Shown: piece by piece, positions 34,804 through 38,867 of the stretch
Position numbering within the stretch: position 1 is the first letter of the stretch
How the letters are laid out: each line of letters starts with the position of its first letter
DNA from: JBBIQH01 sp964475945
GTDB taxonomy: Archaea > Thermoproteota > Nitrososphaeria > Nitrososphaerales > Nitrosocaldaceae
Direction of reading: 5' to 3'
Assembly: GCA_964475945.1 (NCBI GenBank)
Contig: CAYYYF010000013.1
Span: forward strand, 1-38,867
DNA: 38,867 bases
The notes under the pieces: model-generated
The model's input: the letters and a program-made list of their open reading frames with translations, nothing else
Told to the model about the DNA's origin: nothing
The model's database searches: none
Made by a program: the position numbers and the translations under genes

Positions 34804-34849
34804 ATTTAGAATTTTTATAGGTATGTTGAAAGAAAATCTCATCTTTCAA

Positions 34850-34865
34850 GGCGGAGTAGCTCACC
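34850..34865 (+). mobile_element. Orphan IS200/IS605-like right end overlapping a stop codon
   Basis: GGCGGAGTAGCTCACC differs by one base from the right end of the tnpB element at 38217-38232 (read on the minus strand). Over 27 bases back from the final CAC, about 20 are identical, including a CTC at the far end. There is no tnpB to the left, only the end of purP, so this looks like a solo or decayed end. The last base triplet of the DUF151 gene, TGA, falls inside it. Confidence 0.6.
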
Positions 34866-35307
34866 TTAGAGTCTCATTCTCTAAATCCTCATAGAATAGA
34901 TCCTTCCTAACCTTTATTGGTATATCATAATATGCTGCTAATGCTATAGAATCTGAGGCCCTATAATTCCTTAATACTATATTCTTATTTTTACCCTTGA
35001 AGTAAAGGTTTGCCCTAAGTGCAGAACCACTTGGATATACCCTAACCTCAGTAAGCAGTAGATCACCTAACTCTGCTATCTCATTCACTAGATTGTATAT
35101 TGTAGGTATGCTGTTCTTATCTCCTTGCCTAAACCTATCAATATGCTTTGCAACCTCGCCAGAGAATGCACGCATATGGAATACCTTGCCATCCGTTGAT
35201 TTAAGGACCAGTGCACCCTCAATGCCATAAGGATCTATGAAGCCAACATCACTTATACTAGCCAATACGTAATCATCATTATACTCATCCTCATTCTCTC
35301 TACTCAT
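34861..35307 (-). CDS. DUF151 bifunctional nuclease-family protein
   Basis: 148 residues matching the DUF151 family (DNase/RNase activity shown for some members). Signatures: VLASISDVGFIDPYGIEGAL, VFHMRAFSGEVAKHI, PTIYNLVNEIAELGDLLL and YRASDSIALAAYYDIPIKV. The length equals the usual family core. Its C-terminus (NETLR-stop) is coded across the orphan IS end at 34850-34865, so an insertion may have supplied the present stop codon. The gene converges with purP. Confidence 0.88.
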   Translation of the reverse strand: MSRENEDEYNDDYVLASISDVGFIDPYGIEGALVLKSTDGKVFHMRAFSGEVAKHIDRFRQGDKNSIPTIYNLVNEIAELGDLLLTEVRVYPSGSALRANLYFKGKNKNIVLRNYRASDSIALAAYYDIPIKVRKDLFYEDLENETLR

Positions 35308-35504
35308 TACAATACTATTAATGTAAGATGATAGAATTAAGTCTTATGTTACGCTTTGGTTATACTAATTAGAGTTCTTGAATCTCCAATCTACTTAATG
35401 TATAGTTAAAGATTTATACCTTGTTCCTTTTAATTACTTATGCTTAAGAAAGAATTCTTAAAACTTTTAAAAGAGGATGAAGAGTTCAGATATACTGTAG
35501 CAGG

Positions 35505-35600
35505 GTTGATAGGCTATGATGCTATACTCCTAAGAATAATAAAAGGATTGATATGAGCAGTGAGGGCAATGTTGATAGGCTATGATGCTATACTCCTAAG
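35505..35600 (+). repeat. 30-bp direct duplication, 66-bp offset
   Basis: The 30 bases at 35505-35534 (beginning GTTGATAGGCTATGATGC) recur exactly at 35571-35600 with a 36-bp intervening segment that contains an in-frame stop. The sequence encodes GLIGYDAILLR. It is a simple internal duplication in the decayed gene. Confidence 0.9.
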
Positions 35601-35734
35601 GCTAGATGAGCATACCAAGAGGTTTAAGGAGCATGATAAAAAGTTCAATAAGATACTTGCCGAGGTAAGGTACCTTAGGGCAAGGGCAGAGAATATAAAT
35701 AAGAGGTTAAGATTGAGGAGAAGTTTGGGTTTAC

Positions 35735-35830
35735 GTTAGAGGATATAGCAGTAACCAAACTATAATTATACGCCCTGCAATACATCCTGCAGAGTAGTTT
35801 AAGTTAGAGGATATAGCAGTAACCAAACTA
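35735..35830 (+). repeat. 28-bp direct duplication, 68-bp offset
   Basis: The 28 bases at 35735-35762 (GTTAGAGGATATAGCAGTAA and so on) recur exactly at 35803-35830. The 40-bp middle contains CCTGCAGAGTAGT, a near-reverse complement of the downstream ACTACTGCAGG, so the middle may have arisen by template switching. Confidence 0.88.
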
Positions 35831-36124
35831 CCTAGACTACTGCAGGGGGATGATATAGTAATTAGAGGGATAGATATCAAGGAGAGGTATCCTTTAAGGG
35901 TTAACAACAAGTAGAGGTGGATATATATGTTGAGGGTAGGATGAATGGTAAGGAGGTGAAGGTTGTAGGAGAGGTTAAAGGAAGGATAGACCGTAAGGAT
36001 ATTGAGAGGTTTTATAATAAATTAAAGGGTTATGATGCATTCAAGTTCATGTTTGGTTACACAATAAGGCCAGAGGCTGAGAGTGAGGCTAAACTATTAG
36101 GGATAAGGTTATACGCTACATACA

Positions 36125-36143
36125 ATTAATTAATTAATTAATT
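36125..36143. terminator. TTAA tandem run between convergent genes
   Basis: Four to five copies of the TTAA/AATT unit lie between the end of the decayed nuclease gene and the stop of threonine synthase. The A/T run resembles other convergent gene ends in the window and may help terminate both transcripts. Confidence 0.4.
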
Positions 36144-36150
36144 AAAGATT

Positions 36151-37398
36151 CTATGCAAGATGACTCTGCAACTGAATACCCTTCAACTCCTTCAATGCCT
36201 CTTCTACTACAGGCTTGATTATCTTAGGCCTCTTTATATGATGCTCTATTGCATCTATAGCCTTAAGCCCATTCCCTGTTATGTAGCATACAACATGCTC
36301 ATCCTTGCCTATCTTCCCTTCCTCTACTAAGCGCTTGAGCGCTGCTATAACAACCCCTCCTGCAGGCTCTGTGAATATCCCTTCATGCTCTGCTAATAGC
36401 ATTATACCCTCTACTATCTCCTCATCTGACGGATCCTCTGCATAACCATTGAACTGCCTTAACCTCTTCAATGCATATATCCCATCCCCAGGGTCCCCTA
36501 TAGCAAGGCTCTTTGCTATAGTGCTAGGGTTCTCAACTGGTATTATCTCATCCCTGTTACTCTTAAATGCATCTACTATCGGTGCACACCCTTTACCTTG
36601 TGCTGCTGTTACCTTAACATTAATATCATTTATTAATCCTAATGCATGCATCTCCTCTAATCCTTTACATATTGCATTTAGCATTGCACCAGATGCAACA
36701 GGGATTATAAGATGATCTGGCATGCTCCATGATAACTGCTCTATAACCTCATATGCCAAGGTTTTAGAGCCTTCAACGTAATATGGCCTTAGGTTAACAT
36801 TTACTATCCCTATCTTTACATGCTCTGCTACCTGCATTGCTAGCCTATTTGCATCATCATAGGTGCCATCTACAGCAATGAACTCAGCACCATAGGTTAA
36901 TGCTTGTGCAATCTTTGCAGGCTCTATATCATGAGGGGCAAATATGTAGCATTGCATCCTTGCCTTGGATGCATGTGCAGCAGTTGCGCTTGCTAGATTA
37001 CCTGTAGAAGCACAGCCTACAGCCTCTAGCCTTAACTCCTTTGCCTTCGAGACTGCTATACCAGCAGGTCTATCCTTGAATGAGAAGGTTGGGTTCATGC
37101 TATCATTCTTTATGTAGAGATGCCTTAAGCCTAATGCTTTAGCAAGGTTATCTGCTTTATGCAAGGGAGTGAAGCCAGCATCTAGGCTTACTATGCATGA
37201 TCTATCCTCTATAGGTAATAATTCTATATAGCGCCAGTAACTCTTTACCCTATTGGTAAAGGTCTCTCTGCTTACATTAATTGATTCAAAGTCATATAAG
37301 ACATCCAAGGGTCCTAGGCACTCATCGCATATGTACTTTAATGTAGGCTCATACTCTGCATTGCATTCTCTACACCTTAATCCCTTAACCTTGCCCAT
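36151..37398 (-). CDS. thrC: Threonine synthase
   Basis: 415-residue PLP enzyme converting O-phosphohomoserine to threonine. An N-terminal zinc ribbon has Cys9, Cys12, Cys24 and Cys27. The PLP lysine is Lys107 in FSFKDRP. GCASTGNLASATAAH and IPVASGAMLNA bind the phosphate of PLP, and FTEPAGGVVIAALKRL lies near the end. The length is normal for the archaeal form. A TATA-like CTTTAAATTG about 25 bp before the ATG suggests a leaderless, single-gene transcript. Confidence 0.94.
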   Translation of the reverse strand: MGKVKGLRCRECNAEYEPTLKYICDECLGPLDVLYDFESINVSRETFTNRVKSYWRYIELLPIEDRSCIVSLDAGFTPLHKADNLAKALGLRHLYIKNDSMNPTFSFKDRPAGIAVSKAKELRLEAVGCASTGNLASATAAHASKARMQCYIFAPHDIEPAKIAQALTYGAEFIAVDGTYDDANRLAMQVAEHVKIGIVNVNLRPYYVEGSKTLAYEVIEQLSWSMPDHLIIPVASGAMLNAICKGLEEMHALGLINDINVKVTAAQGKGCAPIVDAFKSNRDEIIPVENPSTIAKSLAIGDPGDGIYALKRLRQFNGYAEDPSDEEIVEGIMLLAEHEGIFTEPAGGVVIAALKRLVEEGKIGKDEHVVCYITGNGLKAIDAIEHHIKRPKIIKPVVEEALKELKGIQLQSHLA

Positions 37399-37493
37399 CT
37401 TGAGGCATCTAGTCTTGAATACAATTTAAAGGTTATTATGATATATAAGGGTTAAGGATTAGAGATCCCTTCAAGAACCTTTTTATTTTAATC

Positions 37494-37829
37494 TCATACC
37501 TCCTCATACGCATTAATGAACCTCTCATACCAATCCTTAAACTGCTCTCTGCTAGCAAAGTGTATCTCTACAGGGATATCAAACATTTCCTTAATTATAT
37601 CTGCCCTAAACTCTGCCTCTTTAGCATAATCTCTCTTATCTATTATGATAAGTAGATCAATATCGCTATTGGCAGTAACCTCTCCTTTAATAACTGAACC
37701 AAATACCAATACTTTAGCATCAGGGAAGTACTCTAATGCTCTAACCTTTACAATTTTAGCAATCTCTTTGTATCTATGTAGATAATTAAGCCTCTTCTCT
37801 GCATTCCTTGCTATAAGATCAAAGCTCAT
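37494..37829 (-). CDS. Minimal nucleotidyltransferase (MNT), HEPN partner
   Basis: 111 residues of the pol-beta-type nucleotidyltransferase fold. The catalytic motif is Gly44-Ser45 followed by Asp56 and Asp58 (VFGSVIKGEVTANSDIDLLI). A third acidic residue may be in IPVEIHF. Small MNTs paired with HEPN proteins act as toxin-antitoxin systems, where the MNT can AMPylate or otherwise neutralise the HEPN toxin. The start overlaps the HEPN stop by 4 bp, which supports a translationally coupled pair. Confidence 0.88.
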   Translation of the reverse strand: MSFDLIARNAEKRLNYLHRYKEIAKIVKVRALEYFPDAKVLVFGSVIKGEVTANSDIDLLIIIDKRDYAKEAEFRADIIKEMFDIPVEIHFASREQFKDWYERFINAYEEV

Positions 37830-38191
37830 AGTAGCACCTCAAAGAGCTTATCAACGAATACAATAACCTTCTCAACCTCTTCCCTGCTATACCTCCTTGC
37901 TATATACCTGCTAGCAATGTAAGCATCCTCCAGCAATCCTATCTCTAGCATGTAATTATTTATGAGATGCTTTACCTCATCGGTTGATAGATCCTCTAGT
38001 AGTGCTCTTAAGGAATGGGTTCTTCTATATACCCCAATCTTTATCAGTAACCTGTATTTGATTAGTAGTTGTGCTGCTTGCTCAAACATGAATATCGCTA
38101 GATCATACTTGCCTTCATTGAACAACCTCTTTGCCTCATTAAGGAATGCAAGGCTCCTCTCCTTTAGTACGTTAGCCTCATGGTATGACAT
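37826..38191 (-). CDS. HEPN-domain protein (PF05168-like)
   Basis: 121 all-helical residues. The first helices (LAFLNEAKRLFNEGKYDLAI, MFEQAAQLLIKYRLL) and the segment YRRTHSLRALLEDL match the PF05168 HEPN pattern, in which an Arg/His pair lies at the helix 2-3 junction. A canonical R-x4-6-H RNase motif is not evident near the C-terminus. It pairs with the downstream MNT gene. Its promoter lies in or next to the IS right end at 38217-38232, so transposition may have changed its expression. Confidence 0.82.
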   Translation of the reverse strand: MSYHEANVLKERSLAFLNEAKRLFNEGKYDLAIFMFEQAAQLLIKYRLLIKIGVYRRTHSLRALLEDLSTDEVKHLINNYMLEIGLLEDAYIASRYIARRYSREEVEKVIVFVDKLFEVLL

Positions 38192-38197
38192 AATTGC

Positions 38198-38244
38198 ATA
38201 CAGATGTTCTTCCTATAGGTGAGCTACCCCGCCATAAATGGCGA
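38198..38244 (-). mobile_element. IS200/IS605 right end and probable omegaRNA 3' region
   Basis: The tnpB 3' end carries the hairpin GCCAT-TT-ATGGC (38231-38242 on the plus strand) and then GGGGTAGCTCAC, the typical right end. In studied IS605-family elements, the RNA that TnpB uses is transcribed through this end and its guide is the adjoining flank. Here the flank (about 38198-38217) is the start region of the HEPN gene. The exact element end is not fixed because no target comparison is possible. Confidence 0.6.
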
Positions 38245-38867
38245 GGCTTCCTGTTTCATAGACCCTAATGGATCTCCACAGGCGTAACTTCCCCTAGCCC
38301 CTAGGGTAGGTAATATCTTTTCCAGTAACCATCCTAATCCTAATTTCATTATTAATCCTCTCTTCAATATATTTAAAGAACTATTTCTATCCCTATCTAT
38401 TACTAAACCACATTTACTGCATTTAAATATCCTTTCATGTAATGGCATATCCTGGATATTACCACATCTATAGCATTCTTTAGTAGTGTATTTAGGATCA
38501 ACCTTAATGATTTTAGTCTTGTATGATAATAGTTGAATAAATCTATTAAATGCTTTATTAGCAATATTCCTATGCAATGTATTATTACCTCTTTGCAATG
38601 GTTCATCTTCTAACATATTCTTAACATTAAGATCCTCTACTATTACTATATTATACCTATTAGCATAATACCTTGATAATTTATGTAGTAAATCCTTCCT
38701 TCTTCTCTCTATCCTTTCATGAATTATCTGTAATCTATTCTTTGCCTTATTGTAATTATTAGAGCCTTTATTCCTTCTTGATAGCTTTCTTTGCACTGAT
38801 CTTAACCTTCTGTTAATTCTTTCATTATTATCAATATCAAATTCTTTATCATCATTATTACTTGCTA
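38224..38867 (-). CDS. tnpB: TnpB RNA-guided nuclease, truncated by the window edge
   Basis: About 214 C-terminal residues are in the window; the frame stays open to the right edge, so the start is outside. Visible: RRLRSVQRKLSRRNKGSNNY leading into the coiled helical part, the RuvC-II Glu in IVIVEDLNVKNM, the zinc ribbon CYRCGN and CSKCG, and the RuvC-III Asp in VIDRDRNSSLNIL. The tail GSYACGDPLG and ASPFMAG-stop is characteristic, the last codons being part of the right-end hairpin. No disruption is seen in the part present, so it may be active. The matching TnpA, if any, lies to the right. Confidence 0.93.
   Translation of the reverse strand, partial: ASNNDDKEFDIDNNERINRRLRSVQRKLSRRNKGSNNYNKAKNRLQIIHERIERRRKDLLHKLSRYYANRYNIVIVEDLNVKNMLEDEPLQRGNNTLHRNIANKAFNRFIQLLSYKTKIIKVDPKYTTKECYRCGNIQDMPLHERIFKCSKCGLVIDRDRNSSLNILKRGLIMKLGLGWLLEKILPTLGARGSYACGDPLGSMKQEASPFMAG

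Larger units (their letters stand above)
35440..36129 (+). pseudogene. Decayed PD-(D/E)XK nuclease-like gene with internal duplications
   Basis: Starts MLKKEFLKLLKEDEEFRYTV at an ATG. The frame closes with TGA at 35554-35556 inside a duplication. The rest can be followed by switching frames: LDEHTKRFKEHDKKFNKILA, a frameshift near 35712 leading to EEKFGFTLEDIAVTKL and a TAA inside a second duplication, then PRLLQGDD, another shift near 35908, and the intact end EVDIYVEGRMNGKEV and VVGEVKGRIDRKDIERF (PD-(D/E)XK-like E..D..ExK). The two direct duplications are annotated separately. The coding part at 35917-36129 (70 residues) alone lacks the N-terminal half. Same family as the gene at 32971. 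Confidence 0.8.

Noticed and set aside
35505..35830. Repeat-spacer pattern resembling a CRISPR (28-30-bp repeats, 36-40-bp spacers).
   Set aside because: The two repeat pairs have different sequences, only two copies each, and both encode parts of the same decayed gene. No cas gene is present.
36125..36143. A/T tandem run as a replication origin element.
   Set aside because: There are no origin-recognition-box-like repeats or Orc1/Cdc6 gene nearby. The position between convergent genes fits termination better.

Overview
The window is AT-rich archaeal chromosome, most likely from an ammonia-oxidising Nitrososphaerota (Thaumarchaeota) of the thermophilic Nitrosocaldus type. This is an inference from several traits: a bacterial-type aconitase, an Amt ammonium transporter with an N-terminal signal-like extension, a P-II protein, a tetraether-lipid synthase (Tes)-like radical SAM enzyme, PurP, archaeal CCA-adding enzyme, HerA-NurA, heavy use of ATA/AGG/AGA codons, many genes starting about 25 bp after a TATA box (leaderless), a box C/D sRNA and a tRNA with several introns. 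I could not run a database search, so the lineage is not proven.

Layout. 1-72: remnant hairpin resembling an IS200/IS605 right end. 73-3434 (minus): aconitase, an OsmC-like protein and an unlisted 53-residue YHS microgene. 3473-3572: a striking array of four 22-bp palindromic sites upstream of the YHS-osmC pair. 3650-6699: Tes-like radical SAM (minus), with divergent TrmB-type and DtxR/MntR-type regulators. 6751-8772: lineage-specific small genes including two apparent paralogues sharing an IPLSSIV motif, plus a textbook box C/D sRNA at 7648-7711. 9056-12955: Amt, small membrane proteins and a membrane-anchored surface protein. 13101-20948: an RNA-processing neighbourhood with a tRNA-Pro(GGG) apparently interrupted by three introns, a COG2112-like kinase, CCA-adding enzyme, ThpR, a UPF0200 kinase, a PF01877 RNA-binding protein, RNase Z, PRPP synthetase, FolE, QueE and QueC (the last three supply preQ0 for archaeosine). 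20993-26795: radical SAM/SPASM-like protein, DUF1646 transporter, APC permease with a USP-like tail, a KOW-like protein, a VOC protein and an atypical P-II protein. 26907-32951: HerA-NurA, a winged-helix protein, TatA and an ABC-2 exporter (ATPase plus two permeases).

32971-38867 is the accessory end. It holds two independently decayed PD-(D/E)XK (DUF3782-like) genes, purP, a DUF151 nuclease-family gene whose stop codon lies inside an orphan IS200/IS605-like right end, threonine synthase, a HEPN-MNT pair and a TnpB gene that runs off the right edge. The decayed gene at 35440-36129 carries two internal direct duplications with CRISPR-like spacing, which are not a CRISPR.

Functional themes: nitrogen supply and sensing (Amt, P-II), tRNA maturation and modification, membrane lipid synthesis, and mobile-element traffic at the right edge. 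The most interesting non-gene signals are the four-site operator array, the box C/D sRNA, the multi-intron tRNA, the scattered IS200/IS605 end remnants and the split inverted repeat upstream of amt.
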